From Bacteroidetes bacterium 24-39-8 (lineage in GTDB: Bacteria; Bacteroidota; Bacteroidia; Chitinophagales; Chitinophagaceae): a stretch of 39,101 nucleotides of DNA. The DNA lies in the NCBI GenBank assembly GCA_002256765.1, contig NCHJ01000012.1, positions 1 through 39,101 of the forward strand, written 5' to 3'. The number at the start of each line of letters is the position of its first letter. Position 1 is the stretch's first letter. Below, in pieces: positions 7,441 to 15,676 of this stretch. The translations under genes were made by a program, and so were the position numbers. Under the pieces are notes generated by a model. That model ran no database searches, was not told where the DNA came from, and was given only the letters and a program-made list of their open reading frames with translations.

Positions 7441-10400
7441 ATGTCAGAACTGAAATTACCAAGACTGTTAGCAGCCGCCAAAGAATTCAACATTGGTCAG
7501 GATACCCTGATTGAATTCTTGGTGAAGAAAGGATTTAACCGCGACGACCTGAAGCCCACGGCAAAGCTTTCGGAAGTCCATTACTATGCCCTTCAGGCAG
7601 AGTTCCAACAGGATAAACAGGCCAAGAACAAGGCTGACCTAGTAGAAATACCCAAAGGCGCGCAAGGCGAACCAAGGAAGAAAAAAGACGAAGAAGAGAT
7701 CAGTTTTGTTAAGAAAGACGACAAAACTGCTAAGGTAGAACCTGCAAAACCAGCAGAACCAGAACAAGCTGCAGCACCCACGCTTATTTCTGCTGCTCCA
7801 GTAGAAATAGCCCCAACTCCGGTTGCAAAACCAGTGGTGGTAGAACCTGTTCCTGAACCTGTTGCCCCCGTTATTGTGGCACCGGTAGTAGTAGAGCCAG
7901 CTCCAGTTGTAGAAGCTCCGGTTTCTAAAATTGAAGCCCCTGAAATTGAAGCGCCAAAAGTGATCAACAAGATTGATCTTTCGGCCATTGATTCCTCTAC
8001 TAGACCAAAGAAAACCGCTAAGAAAACGGAAGCCCCAGCTCCAGTTGCAGCAGCTCCTGCTCCAGTACCTGCACCAGTTGTAGAGCCAACTCCAGCTCCA
8101 GTTGTGGAAGCTCCTGTTGCTAAAACAGTAGCTCCTGAAGTAATTGAATCAGAAGCTGGTCCAGTCATAGAAAATATCAGGGCAGAAAAGTTAGAAGGAC
8201 CAAAAATCTTGGGCAAAATTGAATTGCCTATCAATAGCGATACCCGTCCTAAACCAATGGGTAGGGATGAAAAACGCAAGCGCAAACGCATTCCAATTGA
8301 CAAAAAACCTGATGCACCTGCAACAGGAACTCCTGGAGCCCCAGGTGCACCTGCAAGAGCAACAGGACCCAATCGTCCAATTGTACCTGCCAATAATAAT
8401 GGCGGATTCAATCGCGGTGGTGGTGGTGGCCAACAGGGCGGCGGCGGATTTAACCGTGGTGCTGGTGGTGGAAATCGCGCCGGAGGCGGACCAAATAGAG
8501 ATAGAAGTGCAGCTCCACGTAGAGGAGATGACAATAAAGAAATAGACCAAAAAGCAATTCAGGAGAAAATTCGTGAAACACAGGCCAAATTATCTGGTAC
8601 TGGTGGACGCGGAAAGAGTCTGAAAGCAAAATACCGTAGGGCTAAGCGCGATGAAGCTGCTGAGAACATGGGTGAAATGACGGAAGACAACAAACTACAA
8701 GTAACAGAATTTGTTACCGTGAGTGAGTTGGCCAACCTGATGGATGTAAGCTTTGCGGAAGTTATTGGAAAATGTATGGGATTGGGTATCATGGTATCCA
8801 TTAACCAGCGTTTGGACGCGGAAGTAATTGAATTGGTATCTAGTGAATTTGGATTTGAAGTAGAATTTATAGGTATTGATGACTTGGATGAAGAAGACGA
8901 GGACGATGAAGATGATGATGAAGCAGCTCAGGTAGAAAGAGCGCCAATTGTGACCATCATGGGTCACGTTGACCACGGTAAGACCTCATTGTTGGACTAT
9001 ATCAGAAGTGCCAATGTAGTAGCAGGTGAGGCCGGTGGTATTACCCAGCACATTGGAGCATATGAAGTAACCTTGCCAAACGGTAAAGCCATTACTTTCT
9101 TGGATACACCGGGTCACGAAGCCTTTACGGCCATGCGTGCTCGTGGTGCCAAAGTAACAGATATAGCTATTATTGTGGTTGCAGCAGACGATGCCGTGAT
9201 GCCACAAACCAAGGAAGCCATTAGCCACGCACAAGCTGCGGCCGTGCCAATGATTTTTGCGGTGAACAAAATAGACAAGGACGGTGCACAACCGCAGAAA
9301 ATCTATGAGCAACTGTCTCAGATGAATATCTTGGTAGAAGCTTGGGGTGGTAAATACCAGAACCAAGAATTGAGCGCCAAGCAAGGTTTGAATGTAGACC
9401 TCTTGTTAGAAAAAGTATTGTTAGAAGCTGAGATCTTGAACCTGAAAGCCAATCCTGATAGAGAAGCTACTGGTACCATTATTGAAGCATCATTGGATAA
9501 GGGACGTGGATTTGTAGCCACTATCTTGGTTCAGAACGGAACCCTGCGTCAAGGAGACTTGATTGTATCTGGTCAGAACTACGGACGTGTAAAAGCCATG
9601 TTCAACGAGCGTAACCAACGAATTGAAGTAGCACCTCCATCTACACCAGTAGTCATATTAGGTTTGAATGGAGCGCCACAGGCGGGTGAAAAATTCCGTG
9701 TCTTTGAAGACGAAGCAGAAGCAAAAGAAACCGCTACCAAACGTGCACAGTTATTGCGTGAGCAAGGATTGCGTGCTCGTAAGCATATTACCTTGGATGA
9801 GATTGGACGCCGTTTGGCCCTTGGTAACTTTAAAGAACTGAACATTATCATCAAAGGTGACGTGGACGGTTCTGTAGAAGCCTTGAGCGATTCCTTGCAG
9901 AAACTCAGTACTGAAGAAATTGCGGTGCGCGTAGTACACAAGGGTGTAGGTCAGATTTCTGAAAGTGATGTCTTGTTGGCAACTGCTTCAGACGCTATTG
10001 TTATTGGATTTAATGTAAGACCTTCTCAACAAGCCAACAGATTGGCCGATACAGAAGGTGTAGAAATTAAATTGTACTCAATCATCTACCAAGCCATTGA
10101 CGAGGTTAAGAGCGCTATGGAAGGTATGTTGGAACCTAAGTTCCAAGAGAAGATTACCGCTAACGTGGAAGTTCGTGAGGTGTACAAGTTTGACAAAGCC
10201 ACTGTTGCAGGTTGTTTTGTATTGGAAGGAAAAATTGCGCGTAATTCCAAAATCAGGATCATCCGTGACGGTATTGTGGAGTATCCTAAAGGAGAAGGAC
10301 AGGCAGCCGAGTTGGGCAGCTTGAAACGCTTCAAGGACGATGTAAAAGACGTTGCTACCAATACTGAGTGCGGATTAACCATCAAAAACTTCTCTGACCT

Positions 10401-10458
10401 GCGCGTGGGCGATATTGTAGAAGCATTTGAAGAAGAAGAAGTAAAGCGTACTTTATAA
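7441..10458 (+). CDS. infB: Translation initiation factor IF-2
   Basis: This 1005-residue protein is a long IF-2, the GTPase that places initiator tRNA on the 30S subunit. The N-terminal ~430 residues are low complexity: Pro/Ala/Val-rich stretches containing two related copies of a block ending in STRPK or SDTRPK, then a basic patch and a glycine-rich RGG-like segment. An acidic run ([15 protein letters not shown]) comes just before the G domain. GTPase motifs are G1 GHVDHGKT (near residue 508), G3 DTPGHEAF, G4 NKID and G5 SAK. Domains II to IV follow, including [17 protein letters not shown] and [10 protein letters not shown]. It is the last gene of the rimP-nusA-infB unit and ends in a strong terminator. 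Only the disordered N-terminus is unusual, and such regions vary widely in this family. Confidence 0.97.
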   Translation: MSELKLPRLLAAAKEFNIGQDTLIEFLVKKGFNRDDLKPTAKLSEVHYYALQAEFQQDKQAKNKADLVEIPKGAQGEPRKKKDEEEISFVKKDDKTAKVEPAKPAEPEQAAAPTLISAAPVEIAPTPVAKPVVVEPVPEPVAPVIVAPVVVEPAPVVEAPVSKIEAPEIEAPKVINKIDLSAIDSSTRPKKTAKKTEAPAPVAAAPAPVPAPVVEPTPAPVVEAPVAKTVAPEVIESEAGPVIENIRAEKLEGPKILGKIELPINSDTRPKPMGRDEKRKRKRIPIDKKPDAPATGTPGAPGAPARATGPNRPIVPANNNGGFNRGGGGGQQGGGGFNRGAGGGNRAGGGPNRDRSAAPRRGDDNKEIDQKAIQEKIRETQAKLSGTGGRGKSLKAKYRRAKRDEAAENMGEMTEDNKLQVTEFVTVSELANLMDVSFAEVIGKCMGLGIMVSINQRLDAEVIELVSSEFGFEVEFIGIDDLDEEDEDDEDDDEAAQVERAPIVTIMGHVDHGKTSLLDYIRSANVVAGEAGGITQHIGAYEVTLPNGKAITFLDTPGHEAFTAMRARGAKVTDIAIIVVAADDAVMPQTKEAISHAQAAAVPMIFAVNKIDKDGAQPQKIYEQLSQMNILVEAWGGKYQNQELSAKQGLNVDLLLEKVLLEAEILNLKANPDREATGTIIEASLDKGRGFVATILVQNGTLRQGDLIVSGQNYGRVKAMFNERNQRIEVAPPSTPVVILGLNGAPQAGEKFRVFEDEAEAKETATKRAQLLREQGLRARKHITLDEIGRRLALGNFKELNIIIKGDVDGSVEALSDSLQKLSTEEIAVRVVHKGVGQISESDVLLATASDAIVIGFNVRPSQQANRLADTEGVEIKLYSIIYQAIDEVKSAMEGMLEPKFQEKITANVEVREVYKFDKATVAGCFVLEGKIARNSKIRIIRDGIVEYPKGEGQAAELGSLKRFKDDVKDVATNTECGLTIKNFSDLRVGDIVEAFEEEEVKRTL

Positions 10459-10477
10459 GTTTGTTAAAGCTGATGTG

Positions 10478-10511
10478 AATCAGGCCGTTCGCGGCCTGAT
10501 TTGCTATTTTT
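10478..10511 (+). terminator. Rho-independent terminator after infB
   Basis: AATCAGGCCG and CGGCCTGATT form a perfect 10-bp stem with a TTCG loop (10478-10501). The T-rich sequence TGCTATTTTT follows. It lies 20 bases after the infB stop and separates the operon from surA. Confidence 0.75.
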
Positions 10512-10512
10512 G
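10505..10512 (+). promoter_or_regulatory. Possible -7 element for surA
   Basis: TATTTTTG matches TAnnTTTG and lies 16 bases before the ATG at 10529. It overlaps the terminator tail, and the -33 position falls inside the terminator stem with no TTTG, so this is a weak call. Confidence 0.3.
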
Positions 10513-10528
10513 AATGATATTGTATACT

Positions 10529-11908
10529 ATGAAGCGTGTAATAGTTGTTTTGTTGATCATGTCAGGGGCCATTGCCTCTCAAGCGCAATCAAAGAAAGTG
10601 ATTGCTGATAAGATCATTGCACAAGTAGGAGATAAGATTATCCTGCATTCTGATATTACCAATGCCATCTCGGATATCAAACGTCAAAGTCAGGGACAAG
10701 ATAATGCCATGATACCAACAGAGTGTCAGGTACTAGAAGGACAATTGATTCAGAAAGCCTTGGTATTACAAGCTATGAAGGATTCATTATCTGTAAGTGA
10801 AGAAGATATTGAAGCGCAGATGGAAAACAGGATTAGAAGCTTTATTTCTTCCTATGGCTCTAAAGAAGTGTTAGAAGAAATTGCTGGCAAAACCGTATAC
10901 CAAATCAAAGAAGATTTTAAAGAAGCATTACGCGAACAAAAACTGGCCGAGCAAATGCGCGGAAAGATTGTAGACAACGTTAAGATGACCCCAACGGAAG
11001 TAAAAGCTTATTATAGCCGCACTCCTAAAGACAGTCTTCCTTTCTATGAAAGTGAAATTGAAGTAAGTCAGATTGTTTTGCAACCCAAGGCCAATAAGGA
11101 TGTGGAAGAATACGTTGCCAAACAATTATACGATTACAAAAAACAGGTAGAATCTGGATCAAAGAAATTTGAACAACTGGTAAAATTCTATTCAGAAGAT
11201 CCAGGAAAAGCAGAGAACGCAGGTCAATATAATTTGAACCGTAACGATAAGAATATGTGGGATCCTGCATTTCTTTCAGGTGCTTTCCGTTTAAAAGAAG
11301 GACAAATCTCTTCTGTGATCAAGTCAAAATTTGGTTTGCACATTATTCAAATGGTGAGCCGTGCCGGAGACGATGCAGTGGTAAGACATATCTTGCGTAT
11401 TCCTCCTGTAACGGATGAAGAAATTAATGAATCAAAGGCCAAGTTAGATTCTATTAGAAAATTATTGGTAGCGGGCAGCGTTTCATTTGGAGAAGCTGTA
11501 AGCAAATATTCTGAAGACGAGGGAAGTAAGTTTAGTGCAGGTGCTATTTCTGGAAGAGATGGTTCAACCTTTATTACCATTGACCAAGTAGACAAAGAAA
11601 TGGTGGTAGCACTCAAAGACATGAAGCCCGGATCTTATTCCAAACCCCAGGTGTTCACTGATGAGCGTGGTTCTAAAAAAGTACGCTTGATCTATCTGAA
11701 AAATCGCACCGAGCCCCACCGCGAAAATCTGAAAGAAGATTATAACCGCGTATCTCAACGCGCTTTGGAAGATAAGAAATCTGGCATGTTGGAAAAATGG
11801 TTCAAGGAACATATTCCTACCTACTATATTTCTATTGATAAAGAGTATGGCAACTGTGCTGGTTTAGAAGACTGGAAAAAAGCCAGTAACAACGTAGTAA
11901 AGAACTAG
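10529..11908 (+). CDS. surA: SurA-type periplasmic peptidyl-prolyl cis-trans isomerase
   Basis: The ATG at 10529 gives a 459-residue protein with a clear signal peptide (MKRVIVVLLIMSGAIASQAQ) for export to the periplasm. The N-terminal helical chaperone domain starts DKIIAQVGDKIILHSDI, the usual SurA opening. Two parvulin (PPIC) domains follow. The first contains LVKFYSEDPGKAENAGQ and LKEGQISSVIKSKFGLHII, with the family GxHII pattern. The second (VSKYSEDEGSKFSAGAISG) is more divergent and lacks the GxHII end. The protein probably escorts unfolded outer-membrane beta-barrels to assembly. An upstream in-frame ATG (10514) would only add five residues to the signal peptide. It lies after the infB terminator, so separate transcription is likely. 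Confidence 0.9.
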   Translation: MKRVIVVLLIMSGAIASQAQSKKVIADKIIAQVGDKIILHSDITNAISDIKRQSQGQDNAMIPTECQVLEGQLIQKALVLQAMKDSLSVSEEDIEAQMENRIRSFISSYGSKEVLEEIAGKTVYQIKEDFKEALREQKLAEQMRGKIVDNVKMTPTEVKAYYSRTPKDSLPFYESEIEVSQIVLQPKANKDVEEYVAKQLYDYKKQVESGSKKFEQLVKFYSEDPGKAENAGQYNLNRNDKNMWDPAFLSGAFRLKEGQISSVIKSKFGLHIIQMVSRAGDDAVVRHILRIPPVTDEEINESKAKLDSIRKLLVAGSVSFGEAVSKYSEDEGSKFSAGAISGRDGSTFITIDQVDKEMVVALKDMKPGSYSKPQVFTDERGSKKVRLIYLKNRTEPHRENLKEDYNRVSQRALEDKKSGMLEKWFKEHIPTYYISIDKEYGNCAGLEDWKKASNNVVKN

Positions 11909-12036
11909 TAGTCAGCTTCAATTGCTAACTCAAAATCTTACAGAGATCTTGATTGATTAATGGATTCAATAAAGGTTCTCACCTCTTTGATTCCTGGGAA
12001 GGGGATATTGTTTTTGGACATTTTAAAATACCCCCA
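11909..12036. other. Non-coding stretch after surA
   Basis: I see no convincing gene, terminator or RNA here. Together with the repeat block that follows, it forms the longest gene-free interval of the window (about 335 bases up to the marR start). Confidence 0.5.
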
Positions 12037-12138
12037 TTTTTATACTCGTTCTAGTATAAAAACAGCGCCTCTATTTTATACTCGTTCAAGTATAATCTAG
12101 ACCCCCCATTTTTATACTTGTTCTAGTATAAAAACAGC
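12031..12138. repeat. Three tandem 36-bp units, each with a TATACT/AGTATA palindrome
   Basis: Unit 1 (12031-12066) and unit 3 (12103-12138) differ at one base; unit 2 (12067-12102) keeps only the core. Palindrome arms are TTTTTATACT/AGTATAAAAA at 12037-12046/12053-12062, TTATACT/AGTATAA at 12076-12082/12089-12095, and TTTTTATACT/AGTATAAAAA at 12109-12118/12125-12134. Each has a six-base centre of the form YGTTCW. The centres are exactly 36 bp apart. Combining the units gives an ideal site TATACTTG-TT-CAAGTATA. The outer units are flanked by CCCCCA and CAGC. The block looks like a cluster of operator sites, or weak AU-rich hairpins, about 110-210 bp before marR. Confidence 0.8.
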
Positions 12139-12208
12139 CCCTTTTCAAAACTCCGAAAAACAGTTACGAGTTGGTCTGCATTTGGCCCCAAGAAAAAGGA
12201 AAAATAAA

Positions 12209-12240
12209 TTTGTCCAATTAGATGTATGTACATACATTTG
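12209..12240 (+). promoter_or_regulatory. Putative marR promoter
   Basis: TTTG (12209-12212) and TACATTTG (12233-12240) match the Bacteroidota -33 and -7 elements with an ideal 20-base spacer. The -7 box ends 4 bases before the GTG start, suggesting a leaderless or near-leaderless transcript. The palindrome at 12222-12237 overlaps the -7 box. Confidence 0.6.
12222..12237. promoter_or_regulatory. Perfect 16-bp palindrome overlapping the marR promoter (likely autoregulatory operator)
   Basis: ATGTATGTACATACAT is its own reverse complement. It covers the spacer end and first half of the predicted -7 box of marR, the usual place for a repressor to block its own promoter. A related TGTA/TACA palindrome precedes the first pirin gene. 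Confidence 0.6.
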
Positions 12241-12244
12241 TGTT

Positions 12245-12703
12245 GTGAAATTGGAACAAGCCATACAAAGTACAAAATTTAAAAGTGAAACCCACAAAGC
12301 CGGGTTGAATATTTTGTATACGGCTTGGTGGTTGAAGACCAGTTTTAGCCAGGCGTTAAAAGAATATGGTCTTACCCATGAGCAATACAATGTGTTACGA
12401 ATTTTGAAGGGCAAACACCCAGAACAAATGTGCGTGCGCGATATTGCTTGCCGAATGATTGAAAAGAGTTCAAACGTACCAAGGATTGTGGACCGTTTAG
12501 AAATCAAAAAATTGGTGAAGCGTTCCGTATCAAGTTTTGACAAAAGAGAAACCATGATCCAATTAACTGCTGCTGGATTGTTGTTATTAGAAGTGACAAC
12601 CAAAAAAGCAGACGAGTTGTTTGATATGCAGCTTTGTGTTACAGACGAGGAAGCAAAGCAATTGAATGAATTACTTGAAAAATTGAGACAGAAAGAACTT
12701 TAA
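12245..12703 (+). CDS. MarR-family transcriptional regulator
   Basis: With the GTG at 12245 the product is 152 residues, the normal MarR length. The fold is visible: N-terminal dimerisation helix (LNILYTAWWLKTSFSQAL), winged helix with LTHEQYNVLRILKG, MCVRDIACRMIEKSSNVPRIVDRLEIKKLV as recognition region, and the wing with the MarR signature DKRE followed by TAAG. The long C-terminal helix completes the dimer interface. A longer frame opens at TTG 12182 but would run through the promoter and the palindrome, so it is rejected; TTG 12251 is another possible start. The gene precedes two pirins, a YceI protein and an FMN reductase, so it probably represses them together with itself. The inducer is unknown; quinones or oxidants are guesses from the neighbours. 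Confidence 0.88.
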   Translation: MKLEQAIQSTKFKSETHKAGLNILYTAWWLKTSFSQALKEYGLTHEQYNVLRILKGKHPEQMCVRDIACRMIEKSSNVPRIVDRLEIKKLVKRSVSSFDKRETMIQLTAAGLLLLEVTTKKADELFDMQLCVTDEEAKQLNELLEKLRQKEL

Positions 12704-12722
12704 TATTTTTTTGAACTAATAC

Positions 12723-12734
12723 ATGTATATACAT
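12723..12734. promoter_or_regulatory. Palindrome before the first pirin gene (candidate MarR operator)
   Basis: ATGTATATACAT is a perfect palindrome and overlaps a second one, ATACATGTAT (12719-12728). It shares TGTA/TACA half-sites with the palindrome at the marR promoter and lies 15 bases before the pirin ATG, between TTTG at 12710-12713 and a degenerate -7-like TATAAATTG. This fits repression of the pirin operon by the upstream MarR. Confidence 0.5.
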
Positions 12735-12749
12735 ATAAATTGAACAAAC

Positions 12750-13463
12750 ATGAAAACCGTATTACATTTAGCAGCAACAAGGGGTCACGCCAATTTTGGT
12801 TGGTTAGACAGTTACCATAGTTTCAGTTTTGGTCATTATTATGATCCAGAGCGCGTACATTTTGGCGCACTCCGAGTTTTAAATGACGATACTGTTAGTG
12901 CGGGTATGGGTTTTGGAAAACATCCACACGATAATATGGAAATTGTGTCCATTCCCTTGAGTGGAGACCTACACCACAAAGACAGCACAGGCCGTGATGA
13001 AATTATCCGTCAACACGATGTACAGATTATGAGCGCCGGTAGCGGCATTGCCCATAGTGAGTATAATGCTAATAAAGACAAACCTGTCAAGTTTTTACAA
13101 ATCTGGGTTATGCCAAAAGCGCAAAATATTGAACCCCGTTATGAACAGAAATCTTTCAAACCAGAAAACAGGGTGAATCAATTGTTGAATGTGGTGGCTC
13201 CAGATAATAAAGACGCTGTATGGATTAACCAAGACGCCTGGTTTTCCTTGGGCAATTTTACTAAGGACTTCAGTACCACTTATCAATTGAAAAAATCGGG
13301 TAATGGTGTTTACATTTTTGTTTTGGATGGAAGCCTAGAAGTGGCTGGTCAAACCATCAACACAAGAGATGGTTTAGGCATTTCAGAAATAGAAACAATA
13401 GATATCAAAGCCAGCACAGACGCGCAAATAGTCTTAATAGAAATTCCAATGTCCCTCAATTAA
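12750..13463 (+). CDS. Pirin family protein (YhhW-like, quercetinase type)
   Basis: A 237-residue bicupin of the pirin family. The N-terminal cupin has the metal site: HPHDNMEIV with two histidines, and AHSEYN with the third histidine and a glutamate, matching the His-His-His-Glu iron site of YhhW. The typical phrases FGWLDSYHSFSFGHYYDP and LHHKDSTG are also present. Family members include quercetin 2,3-dioxygenases and redox-responsive regulators; the true substrate of most is unknown. The second pirin gene starts 4 bases after the stop, so the two are co-transcribed. The upstream palindrome suggests control by the MarR protein. Confidence 0.92.
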   Translation: MKTVLHLAATRGHANFGWLDSYHSFSFGHYYDPERVHFGALRVLNDDTVSAGMGFGKHPHDNMEIVSIPLSGDLHHKDSTGRDEIIRQHDVQIMSAGSGIAHSEYNANKDKPVKFLQIWVMPKAQNIEPRYEQKSFKPENRVNQLLNVVAPDNKDAVWINQDAWFSLGNFTKDFSTTYQLKKSGNGVYIFVLDGSLEVAGQTINTRDGLGISEIETIDIKASTDAQIVLIEIPMSLN

Positions 13464-13467
13464 CATC

Positions 13468-14334
13468 ATGAACAGAACCATTAAACAAATCTCTTACGCA
13501 GCAGCCATGGACATGGGTGGGTTTCCCATTCGTCAGCCATTGCCTGCTGCAACGCTAGAAAATATAGATCCATTTTTATTATTGCACCACGCCACCGTAA
13601 AAGTGCCCACCCATATTCCTGTCACAAAAGCAGGTGTGGGTCCGCATCCGCACAGAGGATTTTCTCCAGTGAGTTTTATATTCAAAGGAGGCGTTCACCA
13701 TCGCGATAGCAGGGGCAATGATAATGTCATCTATGCTGGCGGTACACAATGGATGAATGCAGGTATGGGTATTATTCACAGCGAAAGACCTCCAGTAGAC
13801 ATTCATGAAATTGATGGCGTTCAAGAATTGATTCAACTATGGGTCAATACTCCCGCCAAACACAAGATGGACCAACCTGCTTACCAACCATTGACTTCAG
13901 AAGACACACCGGTATGGGAATCGGCAGACAAAAAAACCAAGTTCAACATTATTGCAGGTAATTTTCAAGGCATTAAAGGCCCCATTTATTCGCTGAGCAA
14001 TGTGAATACGTTTACAGCTACCATGCAAACTGGCGCTAAGGAATTTTTTCCCATACCAGAGAGCCATAATGCTTTTATCTATTTAATGGAGGGGCAGCTG
14101 AAAATCAATGGTAATCAGGTGTTGGACGCACTTAACCTTGTCAATTTTGAATTGGATGGAATAGGATTTGAATTGGAAGCTTTGAGCGATGTCCGGTTTT
14201 TTATTGGAACGGGAGAGCCATTGAATGAGCCCATTGCAGCACATGGTCCCTTTGTGATGAACAACCAAACGGAAGTCATGGAAGCATTTAGGGATTATCA
14301 ATTGGGGAAGATGGGAGTTTTAATTGAAGAGTGA
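13468..14334 (+). CDS. Pirin family protein (second, longer paralogue)
   Basis: A 288-residue pirin with both cupin domains. The metal site is PHPHRGF in the first strand and GIIHSERP with the third histidine and glutamate. GGVHHRDSRGNDN is the family loop. The C-terminal cupin (about 170-280) includes KEFFPIPESHNAFIYLMEGQL. It is longer and only distantly similar to the pirin just before it, so this is a pair of different subfamilies, not a recent duplication. The stop lies inside a GAAGAGT-type repeat. Likely an iron enzyme or redox-responsive protein in the same regulated operon; the substrate cannot be told. Confidence 0.92.
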   Translation: MNRTIKQISYAAAMDMGGFPIRQPLPAATLENIDPFLLLHHATVKVPTHIPVTKAGVGPHPHRGFSPVSFIFKGGVHHRDSRGNDNVIYAGGTQWMNAGMGIIHSERPPVDIHEIDGVQELIQLWVNTPAKHKMDQPAYQPLTSEDTPVWESADKKTKFNIIAGNFQGIKGPIYSLSNVNTFTATMQTGAKEFFPIPESHNAFIYLMEGQLKINGNQVLDALNLVNFELDGIGFELEALSDVRFFIGTGEPLNEPIAAHGPFVMNNQTEVMEAFRDYQLGKMGVLIEE

Positions 14335-14420
14335 AGATGAAGAAAGTGAAGAGTGAAGAGTGAAGAGAGGAGGAAGAAAAGTGAAGAGATAAGAGTGAAG
14401 AGTGAAGAGTGCGAAGAAGT
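14325..14420 (+). repeat. Purine-rich tandem repeat of GAAGAGT-like units
   Basis: About 95 bases consist of imperfect GAAGAGT, GAAGAG and GAAGA copies, overlapping the last codons and stop of the second pirin and ending before the yceI leader. It behaves like a slippage-prone microsatellite. It may form purine-tract or triplex structure, but no function is evident. Confidence 0.8.
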
Positions 14421-14481
14421 ATTAAATCAATAAATTTTTAAATAGAATCAAATAACAATCAATCAAACTAAAAAAACGAAC

Positions 14482-15009
14482 ATGGCAACTTTTAAAATTG
14501 ACGCAGCACACAGTGAAATTACTTTTAAAGTAAAACACTTGATGATCACCAATGTAACAGGCAACTTCACCAAATTTGACGCTAGCATGCTGTCTGAAGC
14601 AGCAGATTTTACTGACGCAAAAATTAGTTTTGAAGCAGACGTAAATAGTATCAGCACCAATAACGAACAGCGTGATGGTCACCTGAAAAGTGATGACTTT
14701 TTCTCAGCAGAAAAATTCCCTACCCTTTCATTGAACAATGGTGCCTTGAAATTGGTTAGTGGTAATGATTACAAGTTGCTGGGTGATTTAACCATTCGTG
14801 ATGTAACCAAGCAAGTGGAGTTTGACGTTGAATATGGTGGAACTGCTACTGATCCTTATGGTCAAGTAAAGTCAGGTTTTGAAATCAACGGAAAAATTAG
14901 CCGTAAAGAATTTGGACTTACTTGGGGTGCGGTTACAGAAGCTGGCAACGTAATGGTGAGCGATGAGGTGAAACTGGCTTTGAGCGTACAAATGATCAAA
15001 CAAGCCTAA
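14482..15009 (+). CDS. YceI family lipocalin-like protein
   Basis: The 175-residue product is a YceI-type lipid-binding beta barrel. It opens with the family motif FKIDAAHSEITFKVKHLMI, followed by GNFTKFDA, the central RDGHLKSDDFFSAEKFPT signature and the late EFGLTWG segment. YceI proteins bind isoprenoid quinones or similar amphiphiles. There is no signal peptide, so unlike E. coli YceI it should be cytoplasmic. It lies between the pirins and a flavin reductase and belongs to the same probable MarR-controlled group, which supports a quinone or redox role as inference. Confidence 0.92.
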   Translation: MATFKIDAAHSEITFKVKHLMITNVTGNFTKFDASMLSEAADFTDAKISFEADVNSISTNNEQRDGHLKSDDFFSAEKFPTLSLNNGALKLVSGNDYKLLGDLTIRDVTKQVEFDVEYGGTATDPYGQVKSGFEINGKISRKEFGLTWGAVTEAGNVMVSDEVKLALSVQMIKQA

Positions 15010-15064
15010 ACAAAAAGGCTCCGGAATAAATATTGAAGTATTTTCGCAAAGAACAAGCAATCGT

Positions 15065-15622
15065 ATGAACATAGCTATTATAGCAGGAAGCCCAAGAAGG
15101 GAAAGTGTTACTTTCCGTCTGGCCCTCTTTCTGAAAGCGCAATTAGAAGCAAAGTCTACCCACAAAGTCAATATTATTGACGTGAGAGACTGGAACCTGC
15201 CTTTATTACAGGATGTATTTACCAGCGTAGAAAAAACCCCGGATGCTTATAAGCCCTTGGCTGAACAAATGTTTGCTGCGGAAGCTTTTATCTTGGTAAC
15301 CCCTGAATACAATGGCTCTTATTCACCAGCCTTGCAAAACCTTTTGGATCATTTTCCCAAACAGGCTCATAAGGCATTTGGGATAGCTCCAGCGTCTACA
15401 GGTGGCATGGGTGGTATGCGCTCTAGTCAGCAGATGCTATTATTGGTGCCAGCCCTATTTGGCATTGCATCTCCTTATATGCTCATCACCCCTTTTGTGG
15501 ATAAGAAATTCAGTGCAGAGGGTGTTTTGCTAGATGAAAACTTCCAAAAACCCGTGGATCTCTTTATTAAGGAGTTCCTCTGGTTGGCCCAGACCTTACA
15601 ACCGGAAACTGTTCATAATTAA
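15065..15622 (+). CDS. NADPH-dependent FMN reductase (flavodoxin-like)
   Basis: The 185-residue product has the NADPH-dependent FMN reductase fold. The phosphate-binding loop is GSPRRESVTFRLA near the N-terminus. The FMN-contacting motif is TPEYNGSYSPALQNLLDH, and a glycine-rich turn (STGGMGGMRSSQQM) follows. Such enzymes reduce FMN, quinones, azo dyes or chromate using NAD(P)H. The start ATG at 15065 is 55 bases after yceI. It is the last gene before a strong terminator, so it closes the marR-pirin-pirin-yceI block. The substrate is unknown; quinone or electrophile reduction fits the neighbours. Confidence 0.9.
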   Translation: MNIAIIAGSPRRESVTFRLALFLKAQLEAKSTHKVNIIDVRDWNLPLLQDVFTSVEKTPDAYKPLAEQMFAAEAFILVTPEYNGSYSPALQNLLDHFPKQAHKAFGIAPASTGGMGGMRSSQQMLLLVPALFGIASPYMLITPFVDKKFSAEGVLLDENFQKPVDLFIKEFLWLAQTLQPETVHN

Positions 15623-15634
15623 CAAGCAAAGAAT

Positions 15635-15666
15635 GTGGCGGAGTTGTAACTTCGCCACTTTCTTTT
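15635..15666 (+). terminator. Terminator after the FMN reductase gene
   Basis: GTGGCGGAGTT and AACTTCGCCAC pair as an 11-bp stem with one G-T wobble around GT (15635-15658), followed by TTTCTTTT. It lies 13 bases past the stop and 19 bases before the purF ATG, so it could also act as a leader element of purF. Confidence 0.7.
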
Positions 15667-15676
15667 AATATCTATC

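Noticed and set aside
7593..8534. Long minus-strand open frame (313 codons) opposite the infB N-terminus
   Set aside because: It mirrors the Pro/Ala/Gly-rich codons of infB, yielding a low-complexity Ser/Gly/Thr/Pro product without domains; a codon-composition artefact.
8219..8545. Plus-strand alternative-frame protein inside infB
   Set aside because: Fully nested in the glycine-rich segment with no family similarity; shadow of infB.
12031..12138. 36-bp repeats as a CRISPR array
   Set aside because: The units are directly adjacent with no unique spacers, the middle unit is diverged, and no cas genes are near.
12182..12244. TTG-initiated longer MarR
   Set aside because: It would read through the -33/-7 elements and the palindrome; the GTG start gives the normal family length.
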